Source: Balamuthia mandrillaris | Lineage: Eukaryota; Discosea; Longamoebia; Balamuthiidae | Assembly: GCA_031835245.1 (NCBI GenBank) | Contig: JAVKOQ010000124.1 | Span: forward strand, 1-64,000 | Length of the DNA: 64,000 nucleotides | Direction of reading: 5' to 3' | Shown: positions 34,901 to 46,375 of the stretch, piece after piece | How positions within the stretch are numbered: position 1 is the first letter of the stretch | How the letters are laid out: the number at the start of each line of letters is the position of its first letter | The notes under the pieces: generated by a model | The model's database searches: none | Told to the model about the DNA's origin: nothing | What the model saw: only the letters and a program-made list of their open reading frames with translations | Translations under genes and position numbers: made by a program

Positions 34901-36365
34901 AACCCTGAGGGAAATCGATGAGGACGAACGCAAAAAGTACAACGTCTTTTTTGGAAATCCGTTTGTGCGCAGTGATAAGGTACCTTCTACAATACTTTAT
35001 TTTTTTGCCAAAGTTGGTGAGTGAGAGAGAGATTGGCCGACTGGAAGAGATTGGTTTGATTTTCAGAGTAGCTTACCATGTATTGCAGGCAGGAAAAATG
35101 GCCAACATGATTGATGCCATAGATGTGGAAAACTTGGCTTCTGTTCCGGTATGTACTTCTAATGATTTGCTGTGATTGCTTACTTACCTACTGTCCATAT
35201 ATTAATACTTTAGAAACAAGGTGTTGCAAGAAGCCGTCCAAAGAAAAGGCCCCTTGACTCACGACAACTCACTGTGTAATAATCTTTTCTGTTATTTTCT
35301 GGGCTTATTAGTGTTATGCTTAATTGTTCTCTCTCGCTCTCTCTCCAGTACGGGCAAGCCAGAAGGTAAGGACGGAGAGGAAGCAAACAAACATATTTTG
35401 ATTCGCGCAGAGCAGAGTTCCCCTGAAGAAGGTGGAGAAGTAGAATTTGGCCAAACGGCAATTTCATCATCGAATGTGGAGGGGGACAAGGCTCCCTCTG
35501 CCACTGCTACTACAGAGGAAATGGGAGAGTGGGACGAGGATACACCAACCTATTCAGAGTTAGCGCTAGCTGATGCCACCTCCACGCAAGATGTAGCAGC
35601 AGCTGGCGAAGTCCTTCGCAAAACTGGACCTTCATCCCAGCAGCAGAAGCCCCAACACGACCAGAAGGATCATGAGCGACAACAACTCGGAGAGGCGACA
35701 GAGCCAAAGGAAGTTGAGGAAGGCAAGGGGAAGAGAGGGGACGAAGCGGCAGAGTACATAAAGGAAGATACACAAGATTCTCTAACAGCTGCATCAACAA
35801 GCGCTACGTATGATGAACACCGAAGGAAGCGGCCAAGAGTTACCAAGTACGGAACTATTACTACATCCTCACCGTTAGTAACAGCAGAAGGAGAAGAGGC
35901 AGCTACACAACCACCAATATCCCGTGAGCTTTCCCTCATCCTCTCTTTGGTGGGCGGAGAGGAGGGCCTTTCTCCTCTTCGCACTTCCGAGTTTCACCGC
36001 AACAATCTTTCCCAACGCCTTCAAATCAAACAGCTGCTACGGCGTCGTCACACAGGTGCGTAGTCTGTTATTTTTCATCTCTCTCTCTCTCTCTCTCTCT
36101 CTGCTCTCTCTCTCTCTGCTCTCTCTCTCTGCTCTCTCTTCTCTAAAAAAATTATGCTAACAAACACGAAGACGCAGCAGAAGTAATACGGGTAGTGGAG
36201 GGGATGAAAGGTGATACACGAAGCAAAATAGCTTTCATTAGAGGAGAGATAGGGCAGCAAGCTGTTCGGTGGAAGAAAGTAGGTTGGTTAAAACTTTTTT
36301 TGCAACAAGCAGCGACCTCCGGCCTGCTCACGCATTCTGAGGAAACCTCAGCCAACTTATCGTAA
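31983..36365 (+). CDS. INTS6: Integrator complex subunit 6
   Basis: Subunit of Integrator, which cleaves snRNA and other nascent Pol II transcripts; INTS6 helps recruit PP2A (family knowledge). Starts MIILFLIDTSASMNQ, the VWA domain with MIDAS motif DTSAS, then TYLD-like SFLDCAKSAVEHFLKIR, SDRYFLVTCEEGPSAVKV, WYIEPAVIILLTDGEALTT, EPFRWDQRL, AEVTGGKCQTAASM, KLMYVRSNAGHWPIPEGF, PYDEYELEPSALTAYL, KACWQ, VVLPYNYPALWPLL, KWRQDFDRYLHTIPPYYI, SVPIAQMGNYHEVL and LREIDEDE...FGNPF. All are in INTS6 order. The C-terminal part is a Glu/Lys/Ala-rich linker followed by a helical segment (ELSLILSLVGG...RLQIKQLLRRRH, AFIRGEIGQQAVRW), likely the INTS6/SAGE1 C-terminal domain. Many short introns; the hydrophobic run at 34463-34510 is intronic. 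Confidence 0.92.
36077..36140 (+). repeat. (CT)n tract with CTG breaks in an INTS6 intron
   Basis: Sense-strand CT repeat in the last INTS6 intron, interrupted by CTGCT units. Confidence 0.85.
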
Positions 36366-36632
36366 GGCCTATGACAGGGTTTTTATTTGCTTTATTTGTG
36401 AATTTTGTTGTTTATGTTGTACATCAACGCCACTGTTTCTGCTTTGGCCTCTCTTACCATTATCTGCCCATTAAAGGGGATCGCGAAAACGAATAACCGA
36501 ACCTAAGTTCGTGCTGTTGTGTTGTTTTTTTACCTACTATTCCCGAGAATGGACACCCTCATCAACATAAATTAATTAATTTGGAGTGCTATAGCGGTGG
36601 TTGCAATAAACAGAAGATAAAGAACTGCCGGG

Positions 36633-39600
36633 ATGGAGGAGGCGGTAGAGGGTGGTAAGTTTACTCTGCGTAAGGTGCGGAGAGGAACGGCGGCAGCCGA
36701 AAGGAGGAAAAGCACCGGCTGTGAGGATTGGGAACAACATTTTTGGCGGCGAAACCGCTGCCGTAACTGTGGAAAGCACAAGTCCTCCCACAACAAGACC
36801 GCTGAAGACTCCACGCTACCACACAGCGCGTCTGCAGAGGCTCTTCTATCTCCACGCTACTCAACGACAGATTTAAACAACCATACTGGTGCCATTTCCA
36901 ACGACGGCCTAAATGCCTTCTCTTCTTCCGCCACTGCCGAAGTGGCAACTGTACATAGAAAGTTACCATGCAACCGCTTTGAAGAAACCAGCCATTGGCT
37001 TGAGAGACAAAACACTCTCTACCTAACTACTTCTACGCAAGGTTCCCGTGCAAGCACCAGTGCTATCGCTAGCAGTTCTAGGTCTGCTTCCAACGTTACT
37101 GCAACTAGAAGCAGCAGCAGCGTTAAAACTCGGCCCTCTTCTTCCTCTCCCTCTATCCCCAGTTCGGAAGCTAGAACTACTACCACCACCAATACCGGTT
37201 CTCGCCGCTTGGGCAAGAAAGCTTCCGTCGTTGCAGAAGAGAATCCAACAAAACAGCAGGAATCCTCCTCTTCCTCCGGCGAGACCCTACGCACAGATCA
37301 AGCTGTTGCAGGCTCAGCTCGCGGTAGCAGCAAAAAGTCCAAGAAAGAGGAAAAACGAAAAAATAAAAAGAAGAAGAAAAACGGTTCGGGCAAGTACTCG
37401 GGAACCTTTGCTAGCATTCGTGCTTCTGAGCTGGAATCTCCCAAAGCTACCAAGAAGGCTTCTTGTATGCGGCTACCTATCTTTCTCTGTGTTAAGTTCA
37501 TCTTGAGTTTGGTATTGGCTAACAGCGTATTTGGTTGGTGGTGGCTATTGTTGTTGGTGTTCACGTTGACATTCAAGCATTGCGCCAACTCCGACAAAAA
37601 CGATCCAACACAATGTCCAGCGAGATGAAAACAGAGCTGAAGCAAGTGCTTCCCTTGGCCAGAATGAAGTCAGAGTCCACCTTCCAGCACAGAATCTTGC
37701 CACAAAGCGCAAGGCGACCAAACGATACCGATGCCGAGTCAGAAGAAGGCATGGAAGACGAATGTTTTTCTGGTTCCTCGAGCATCCGTGTGCCAAAGAG
37801 GTGAGTAATTCTCCACATACATCTTTTATCACAGTTCATCTGTTTCCTGACTTCCATCCCTAACGTCCTTTGCTGGCGGTTGTATCTGGCTTTGTCTATG
37901 AACGTTGAAGATATGCCTCCGTGGCTAAAGAAAACAGCGAGTTGAAGGCTCAAAACGCGCAACTCAAGAGAGCTATGGAGCTGCTACAAGCAAAATGTGA
38001 TCAGCTTCTGCTCGAGAAGGTATGCCTTTCTTTGGAATTAGCATTTTTCTTTCTCTCTTTGCAACATTTATCCTCCTACGTTAGCCTTGTTACTAATGCT
38101 GCTATTCTAAAATTCCACTTCGCTTTCGCTTGCGTTTTGTTTTGTATGTGCTGACTTGCAGGACTCAATTGTCAAAGAACTGGAGCAATGGAAAAGCCAG
38201 GCCAAAGCTCTCATTGAATCAAAGAAGGAACCCCCCCTCCCTTCCACCAAGCATGCTGATGCTGCACAACTGCAAAACGAGGAAACCAGAGAAAAGCAAC
38301 AAGCCGACAAGGAAAAAGAACAACCACAAAAAGAGAACGACACAATTCCTCCTCCTCCTGCCCCTGCTCCAACCTCTGCCTTATCTGTTTCCATAAAGTG
38401 TGAGAAGGATCAAACTCCTTTCAACAAACATTTAGCCCGAGCATCGAAAAGGTTTAGCTCCGCCCAATATCGCCACTCCCAAAGAATGTCTCGCCCGTTG
38501 GATCTTAGGGCTGAACATGAAAAGGGTCTGTTAGTTTGCTTGTTGTGTCAAGTGTTAAATTTACAACCCTTATACCTAACCCTTTATTTTTGACTATATA
38601 GAAAACAGAAATAATGTAGCTAAAGAACTTTTAACCACAGAACGAAACTATGTTAATTGCCTTAATCTCATCATGCAACAATTCCAGCAGCCACTTCAAA
38701 AAGCAGCTGATGCAGAGAAAGAAGCTGATCGTTTCATTACTAAAACTGAAGTTAAATCCCTCTTTTCACAAGTTGAAATCATCAGAGCCTACAACGCTCA
38801 ACTTTTGGCACGGCTGGAACGCCGTATGGACGATTGGTCTGATGAAAGCATTATTGGCGACATTTTTATTGAGATGGTAATGCCATCTCTCTCTCTCTCT
38901 CTCTCGCTCTCTCTCTCGCTCTCTCTCTATCTCTATCTCTGCTAATGTATTCCCGCTATCCTCTTGCAGTCTGCATTTCTCAAGGTGTATGGGGCCTATG
39001 TTGCAAATTATGAATCAGCCATGCAAACACTTAGTTCCCTTAAACAGAAGAGCAAAAGGTTTAGAGAGTTTTTGGAGGTAACAATTTATTTTATATTCTT
39101 TATATTCTTGGTTGTGGTTATTGGCCTCTTAAACAAGAAACAGACGGGGTGGTTAACTAAAAAGTCTTGCTCCTTCATAGGCTGAAAACCAAAAGAACAA
39201 CAAGTGCAAGCAATATTTGGGCTGGGAGATTGAGTCTTTCCTGATAACACCAGTGCAACGTATTCCACGCTACATCACATTACTGAAGGTTTGTGGATAA
39301 GTGTAACAGAGGGTGAGTGTGTTTGTGATATGCTTATACTCATCCGCCAATGTTAGCAATTGTTCAAGTATACGCCAGAAGGCCATCCCGACTACAACCT
39401 GTTGAAAGAAGCTATCAACAAGATAGAAACGGTTGCCAACATCAATGAGAGTAACCACGCGCATACCATAAATGCTGCAAAACTTTCCTACTTTCAGAAC
39501 AAATTGACTGACCAGGTAACGTGCCTCCTTTACTTTTTTTGTTTTGTTTTGACTACCGCCTTTGTCTCTATTTTGTACCGGCCGCTAAACGTGAAATTTG

Positions 39601-40196
39601 CAACTTTGTTTTTGTGCAAGACCGCCATTCAACTGGTAGAGCCACATCGTCGATACGTTTGCGATGCTAGAGCTTGTATCCACCAACTTATCAAATCAAG
39701 CTCCAAAGCAGGCAAGGCAAAAACACGGCTGGTCAGAGCCTTACTCTTCAGCGATATAATCATGTTTGCAAGCATGCCTTCAGTCGTGATCGAGAGCTTG
39801 CACAGTAAGGCTGAAAAAGAGGAAGGCCAGTCCCTTCACTTGCGTGAATGGGATGAAGCACTTCTCCTTTTGGGACTGGATGTGCAGACAGAAGAAAAAG
39901 AGCTCAAGTACAAGTTCCACTTGAGCATAATGGAATGTGACCTCGTTGAAGAGACCCAAGAAGCCATGAAGGGGAAGGACAAGGAGCACGCCGCAAAGTC
40001 CACTCTCTCCTCATCGGAACACAGTGGCTCTCTTGTGCTCACTCACAACAACACGACGGGCACGGAAGACGTCTGGCGACTGCACTTTGGCAGCGTCGCA
40101 GAAAACACTCGGTGGCTTTCCGCCTTCAATGCCAGCAAGGCTGCCAAAAAGCAGCAAGTCAAGAGCTTTAGTTCTGCCCATCTGCTCGTCACCTAA
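36633..40196 (+). CDS. RhoGEF (DH-PH) with N-terminal zinc-knuckle-like motif
   Basis: Second Rho-family exchange factor. The N-terminus has WEQHFWRRNRCRNCGKHKSSH, a CxxC...H motif like short zinc motifs in other amoebozoan proteins (inference). A long Ser/Thr-rich linker and a Lys-rich run (37340-37380) follow, then a coiled coil (YASVAKENSELKAQNAQLKR). The DH domain (38600-39500) shows AKELLTTERNYVNCL (CR1), SDESIIGDIFIEM, FLKVYGAYVANYESAM (CR2), FLITPVQRIPRYITLL (CR3) and YNLLKEAINKIETV. The PH-like part runs from RALLFSDIIMFA (39740) to WRLHFGSVAENTRWLSAF (40070-40125). Stop at 40194-40196. Starts 267 bp after INTS6, same strand. Confidence 0.85.
38886..38940 (+). repeat. (CT)n tract in a RhoGEF intron
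   Basis: Sense-strand CT repeat between the exon ending FIEM and the 3' splice site near 38968. Confidence 0.85.
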
Positions 40197-40898
40197 CGAG
40201 AAGATCTTTGCATTGATAAACATTTTGTTTGTTAAAACCACCATTATTGCACAGCCAAGGCGACACGAGAGCGCTTGGGGGTACGTTACACACATAAGTC
40301 CAACAGTTACGGACAAAAGCTGTCCAAATCAGCGCTTTTAACTTACCTAAAATTATATGTGCTTAAGGAGACCAACCGTTTCCTCCACAATTATTGTATA
40401 ATTATAATTAAATTTAGAAAAAATTGACACAACAAAAAAATGGGAACCCCCCCAACCAACCAAAAAAACCACAAACAAGCAGCAGCGGTAAGAAGTAGGA
40501 GTACCGCCACTCGCAACAACAACAACAACAACAACAACAACAACGACGAGGGCTTGTTTGGCTATTTTACTACGGTACGCACGGGCTGCTAACGAGTTAT
40601 TTGTGAGAGCGAGAGTATTGTTGTTGTATTGGGCAGGCGGCGGCCCAAGCGGAGGCTGCGGCGGAGCGTTACCAAGGCCCATTTCCCCCTCTTTACTCCC
40701 CGCCCATGTTTAGCTGGCGACGTTTTCTTGTTTTTTTTGCCGAGTCTTGGGGTTGCCTTGGCCATTGTAATGCTGGTTCTGACCTTCACTACAACCACGA
40801 CCATAACAGTAACCTTGCCGGCACAACAACAACCTCCAACCCACAACCATAACAAGGAGCGATCTCGAAGGAAGGATCAAGAGTTGCGGTGGCGCAAT
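40197..40898. other. intergenic / 5' region of the F-BAR gene
   Basis: Contains a (CAA)n run at 40513-40544 and otherwise low-complexity DNA. A frame open from 40629 runs into the F-BAR first exon, but its hydrophobic, low-complexity content is unlike a real N-terminus. Confidence 0.45.
40513..40544. repeat. (CAA)n microsatellite
   Basis: About ten perfect CAA units in the gap before the F-BAR gene. Confidence 0.85.
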
Positions 40899-41501
40899 AT
40901 GGCTAAAAAATTCTCAACGGACTTATTGGTCGACGAGGTACAAACTCATGAGAACTTCCGTATCTCTCCCTCTCGCTCCTTGTAGGGACCCACACTAACC
41001 GCAACCGCAACTGCCCCCGTCACCCTTTTATTGTTTATTGGTTGGGTGGTTGTAGGACGGGTTCCCGTTGTACTATTCCCGGCTAGAGGATGACCTCAAA
41101 TCCCTCTCTGATGTTGGCAGCTTCTTCAAGAAGTTAGGCGCAATTGAGGCTCGCTATGCCAAGGATGTTCAATCCCTTTGCAAGACAGTCGACCCTAAAT
41201 TGTGGAAACGAACGGACAAGGAAATAGGGTTTGTTTGTTTGTTTGTTTGTTTTTTTAATTCCTTGGTCTTTCTCAACTTCACTTGATTGTTTTCTGATCA
41301 ACAACGTTTTTCTGTCATGTCTACCCCGAAAACGAGGACAGAACGGTAAGTAGTTGTTGGCAAACCATTCATGCCGAGCTGGATAAGATAGCCAAGTTGC
41401 ACGAGGACCTTAGCAACAAGGGCAGCAAAGACATCTACGGTGAGGTGGAGAACTGGTTAAAAGAAAAGGATAAGACCAAGAAGAAGGTATCCCCTATCGT
41501 G

Positions 41502-41546
<45 letters not shown>

Positions 41547-43186
41547 TCCCTCCTCTGCCTTTACAATTAACACTCGTTGACATGATATTTATCTTTGTGC
41601 TTTTGAAGTTGGTGAAGGATGGTGGCAAACTTACTAAGGACATGCATGAAATGATGAGCACACTCAAAAGGGTGCGTGCTGCGCTTTCTCCTCAATTTAC
41701 CTCCCGAATATTGCCCAGGAATCTGACTCAATTTTTTCCTCCCGTTCTTTGTCGAGAATAGAGCAAAGAAACATACTACAAGCTCCACAAGGACGCAGAT
41801 AACATGCTTGCAACTTATAACCAGAAAAAGGCTGACCCAGCAGCCAAACCAAAGGACGTCGAAAAGGTTAGTTGAGCTACTCTGAATCATCTTTTGTGAC
41901 ACAGTAGCATCGTCTTACATTTTCCTTCGTTTTTCTACCCAACTAGTTAAACAAGAAGTCAATTGAGGCTCGGGATAAAGCTAACCACGCTGATGGCAAC
42001 TACAAGAAAACGTTGGAAAAGGCAAATGCTCACCGGGTTAAGTTTTACACCCAAGATATGCCGGCTTTGCTGGACGTACGTATTTTGCCCATGTGTACTT
42101 TGACCTTCCGGCTCTTACTCTTGGTTTATGTAACAATCGTTATGCCTGTAGGAGTTCCAAGCTTTCGAGGAACAGAGAACAGGGTTTATAAAGAAGATTG
42201 TGGAAGATTATATGACAACCATGAATCAACTCCCTCCGCTGCTCGCTTCTACCACGGAAACCATCAACAACTCAGTTGAGGCCATTGATAAACAAGCGGA
42301 TATTGATACCTTTATTGCAGAAAATGCTGCATTGGCTGTTACACCTCCGCCCGCAATTGACTACGAACCGTACGACGCCAACGCTCCCACCGATTCGGCT
42401 GCAACTTCTTCTGGAGTACTACCAGCTACTCCGGCAAGTCGTATCCCTGGCATTAAGAGCCGTAAGGGCAAAGATAAGGGCAAAGATAAGCTCGGCAAAA
42501 CCCAAAAGTCAACTGAGCTCTTAAGGGTACTTATCAGAGCGCGCCTCATCCCATCTTGTGTTTTTTATATTTTTTTTTACAAATTATTTATATGCAATGT
42601 CTTGTTCTAACTCGTCTCACAGGAGAACAAGGGTAACGAGGCGAACGGTGGATTATCTCGGGAAGCAGAGATTGAAGCACGACTGAAGGAATTGAAAGAA
42701 CAAATAGCCACCGAGGTCAAGTCCAAGAAAGGACTTGATAAGTTGGTAAAGTTTTATGCAACCGACCCCGTTGCACAAAAGAAGGCCCAACAGGAGGCCA
42801 CCGATCAACAAGCCAAAGTAGACAAGCTGAAGGAGGAGCAAAAGCAGCTAGAGCAGGAGTTGGAAGGTATACGAGGAAACGCTCATTCCACAGAGGCCAC
42901 TGATTCTGAAAGCGCCGCTGAACCTTCTGCTGCCGCCAATAACTCAATTTCCAAAGAAGACCAACCCGATGCGGAGGAAGAAGATGATGGTGAGTATGTG
43001 GAGGTGAAGGCCAAGGCCTTGTTCGACTACGATGCTGCCAATGAGACAGAGCTTGGCTTCAAGGCCGGAGATATTCTCACAATCACAGAGCAAGATGAGT
43101 CCGGATGGTGGTACGCCGAGCTCAACGGAAAGCAGGGCTTCATCCCCAACAATTACGTAGAAGAGCTGGAAGAGAAGGGCGCTTGA
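40899..43186 (+). CDS. F-BAR / HR1 / SH3 protein, CIP4-TOCA-like
   Basis: Membrane-curving adaptor linking Rho-family GTPases to actin nucleation (family knowledge). Exon 1 (40899-40937) encodes MAKKFSTDLLVDE, spliced in phase 0 to DGFPLYYSRLEDDLKSLSDV. The F-BAR domain continues with FFKKLGAIEARYAKDVQSLC, SSCWQTIHAELDKIAKLHEDL, SKETYYKLHKDADNM, KDVEKLNKKSIEARDKANHA and FEEQRTGFIKKIVEDY. A basic linker follows. Then an HR1-like coiled coil (EIEARLKELKEQIATEVKSK ... KVDKLKEEQKQLEQEL), an acidic stretch, and a C-terminal SH3 (VKAKALFDYDAANETELGF, ESGWWYAELNGKQGFIPNNY). Six or seven short introns. The domain order is that of CIP4/FBP17/TOCA-1. Confidence 0.88.
41504..41544 (+). repeat. (CT)n tract in an F-BAR intron
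   Basis: About 20 CT units on the sense strand, upstream of the exon starting LVKDGGKL. Confidence 0.85.
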
Positions 43187-43488
43187 TTCGTCTTTGCCAA
43201 AACTGGTGGCCACCTTGCAAAGTGGTGGGCCTCTGTTTTCTCTCTCCTTTGCCTTCCTTGTACAACTTTGACAACAATTTATTTTGTTTATGCGACACCA
43301 ACCCTGTCTTCACCCCTTGTCGTATCGCCCACCCGTTCTCTCGTTTTGCCCTTGCTCGTCCCTTTGTCTTTGTCACCTATCTCACATGGCGTGCTTGTGG
43401 CTAAACTTCCACTGAAAGTCGCTCAACACAGGCAGCTCTATGGGATGCTCATCAGAAGGCATGGCAGAGGAGACGAGCAAGAGAAGTA

Positions 43489-45372
43489 CTAACCTTTGCG
43501 AAGCGCCTCGATAGCGTGTTCCGTTAGATAATAATTCTCTCTAAGGTCCAGCTGGGTAAGTCCTTTTAAGTCTGATAGGTTCAAAAGTCAGTATTTTCAC
43601 AAATTGAATGTTTTAGCAGAGAAGACAGTAAGAGGATAGAAGCAGTACCGTGCAACAGTTTAACGTGTTGCTCGGGTAGCTCTGTGTCAATCATCAATAG
43701 GGTCTGTAGGCAAGGAAGGTTGGCGAAGGAGCTAAGGGCAGCTTCTCCTGCGGGCGACCCAAAAAACATGAAGGAGACGTTCAGGGTATTCAAAGAAGTA
43801 AGTTCCTCGCTTAACCGTGGTAGCTCCTCCACAATGCCACTATCCAGCATTGCAAGGCTCAAGTGGCGTAGCTGCCCCAGCCGTAATATTGCAGGAAAAG
43901 CAGCAGCCGTCATTCTTGTTCTGCTGACATCCAGCTCTGTCAAAGAGGTTAACCGAGACAGAAGAAGGAAGGACTTGTCCGTTAACCCAGTGCAATGATG
44001 CAAGGACAACGAGATCAACCTCTCCCCAAAATGACCTGTTTGTTTTGCAAGGCAAAGGGTCACGCCAACTGTTAGTTAGCACACCGACACGAATGAACGA
44101 CGATTGCACGGAGACACTAAGTACTTGGTGGTTCGAGCATCTTCAAGGCTTTATCGTGTGGTTGTTGGTTCAGAAGCTCCTCCAATGGCCTACCAAGAGC
44201 AATCCTGCGCCTAAGCAGCGACTGCTCGCATTTTTTGCCACAAACGAGGGCTTGTTGAGGTATCTCCACGCCTTCATGATGAGAGAGGACGCCTTGTGTT
44301 GTTGAGGTAGTCAAGCCTTCCACCACGTAAAGTGGATTGGACATGCCACAATGCAGGCAAATAGGTTCAGTGCCTAGCAGCGATAGCATGCCATTGTCAG
44401 TGATGTCGCGTTGCCCGCTCAGGTCTAACTCCGCAAGAGCCCACCCATGCCTTAACATAGGCAACCATTCGTCCGTAACTGCGCGTTGATGGTTCCTTCA
44501 TCAGTAAGTCACGAGGTTTCTTAGTAGCAGAGAATGGAGAAGAGGGAGCAAGGAAAGAGAAGAGAGGGTGAGGTGCTGGTACGGTCGAGGGTCCTGGCCT
44601 TCTCGTCACGAAACGCAGCAGACGAGAGTCCAGCATGCAGCAAAAGGGCGAGGCTCTCTAAGTGGAGGCGTGAGCCATAGAGCAGCTGCCAAAACATGGT
44701 GTCAAGGAGGAAAGGCACTTCCAACTCACGCAGCGACAGACAGGACTCTATGTGGGCCAACAGAAAGTTCACGCAGAGGGAGAAAAGGGACGAGACCTGC
44801 TGTCTCGGTCTTCCTTCTGCGAGCATAGGTCAGAAACGAACTTTCTTTGTCTGGTTCCAAAGCAAAAGGACGAGCGGTGCAACCTTGTCCCTTCCCCTGC
44901 GCTGTCTTCTCCATAGAGTAGCACTGGTCGCTACGGCTCCGCTGGCTGTCATTCTCTTCGTCGTCCTTATGTTTGGCAAGGATAGCCTGCTTCAACTCTT
45001 TGCAGCGCGCTGCAAAAGCGCCAGGCAAAAAAGCAAAAAGCAAAAAGAAAAAAACAAAAACAAGGCTCCAAAGAAAGTTAGTCACCAAACCCCTTCCCTC
45101 CCCCAAATCGAATAGAAAACGGGCATTGGGGATAGTTATGGGTGCTGGGCTGGGCGGGCACCTTTTCTCTTTTTCTTTTTTTCCCGTTTTTTCATGGCTC
45201 GCAGGACATCAGCCTTCCGTTGAGGGCTGGGCTGGAGCAACCCCAACTCCTTCATCAAGCGCTCTACTTCTTCCACATCGTCAGCATGAGTTCCTCCCCC
45301 TTTCGACATCGGTGAGTTATGCGTCTTCACGCCAGAACACAACACCGTCCAAACTGCACAACCTGTGGCCAT
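43489..45372 (-). CDS. leucine-rich-repeat protein
   Basis: Read on the minus strand. N-terminal exon (from 45372, or Met at 45309): ADDVEEVERLMKELGLL then a Lys/Arg-rich run, spliced near 45160. A second exon around 45010-44830 gives RCKELKQAILAKHKDDEEND. Then LRR segments: CLSLRELEVPFLLDTMFW (44750), ALAELDLSGQRDITDNGM (44430), LISLSLHHCTGLTDKSFLLL, SLTELDVSRTRMTAAAF, QLRHLSLAML, SLNTLNVSFMFFG, and a last LTQLDLRENYYLTEHAI ending at the stop 43491-43489. The LxxLxL and 'GLTDKS' pattern is of the cysteine-containing/AMN1-like LRR type. Function unknown. The joins between 44830 and 44780 and around 44500 are not settled; a frame change there may hide an intron. Confidence 0.65.
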
Positions 45373-45582
45373 GAAGTTATCAAGTTGTGCACCAATTGGT
45401 CAGTTCAAAAAAAGCCAAAAAAAAAAAATAAGAAAAAAAAACATCGCTCCGCCCTCCGTTAGCCAGGAAGGAACGAAGGAGGAAAGGCCTTACCCCCACC
45501 CACCCACCCACCACCACCAAGCAGGAAGCAGCAGCCCCTCCTTCCGCTCCTCCTCCGCCTCCTCCTCCTGGTTTGTGCACAG
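45373..45582. promoter_or_regulatory. shared 5' region of the LRR gene and INTS1
   Basis: About 210 bp (273 bp if the LRR protein starts at 45309) between opposite starts, with an A-run and CACC repeats. Likely bidirectional promoter. Confidence 0.35.
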
Positions 45583-46337
45583 ATGAGTTTCAGAGGGCGT
45601 GGGGCCAAATCGAGGGGCGCAGCGCCCCCGCCTAACCTCATAGCGTTGGGTGGGTACCCTCCATACTATTGTCTTGCCTCCTCTGTGTGCGCCATCGCTT
45701 AGTTAAAACTTGTTTTTTTTTTCGCTTCCCTTTTGTGCTCTTCTCTCTCTCTCTCTCGTTTGGTTGGCACAGGCGGCAGAGGTAGGCGTGAAGTACGGGG
45801 CAGACCTGGACAGCTTGCAGCTCCCTCTTCAACAGGACTGCCCGCCGCCACTCAACATGGCATTAGTTCGGCTTCTCTCCAACAAAGTTCATTAGCACCT
45901 TCCTCACAGGTCCCTGCCCCCTTCCTCCCTTGTTGGTCTCTCCCCACCCCACTGACCTCATATGTTTTTTTTTAACCCCCTCAACAGTTGAGCCCAACCA
46001 CCGTTGCTGAGGGTTAGTTCACTTTGCAAGCCACGTTGGCGCTGTTCCATGCATGCACCAACCTCTCTCTTCTCGTCACTCATCTCACTCTCTGTTCTCG
46101 TTTTCTCGTTCTCTAGAATTCGTGCAGCAAGTTTTGGAAGCTGATGCTAGCGAGGATATTGCAACGGTGAATGACATGCTGCTTGAGGCTTTGTTGGTGT
46201 TGAAGAGTAACCCCACGGACCCGGACCGCCATTGCTACTTGAGTCTACTACTCATAGCTAAGCGGAGACCTTCATTATTTGGCTCTGAAAAGTTATTCGA
46301 GGTTTGACATGCACAACCCTTTCCTTTGCCACCTCCC

Positions 46338-46375
<38 letters not shown>

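Noticed and set aside
35221-36063. Independent Glu-rich gene after INTS6
   Set aside because: It continues in phase from the INTS6 exons and ends in a helical segment like the INTS6 C-terminus.
40629-40898. N-terminal membrane segment of the F-BAR protein
   Set aside because: The upstream open frame is low-complexity and the F-BAR fold starts right after the Met at 40899.
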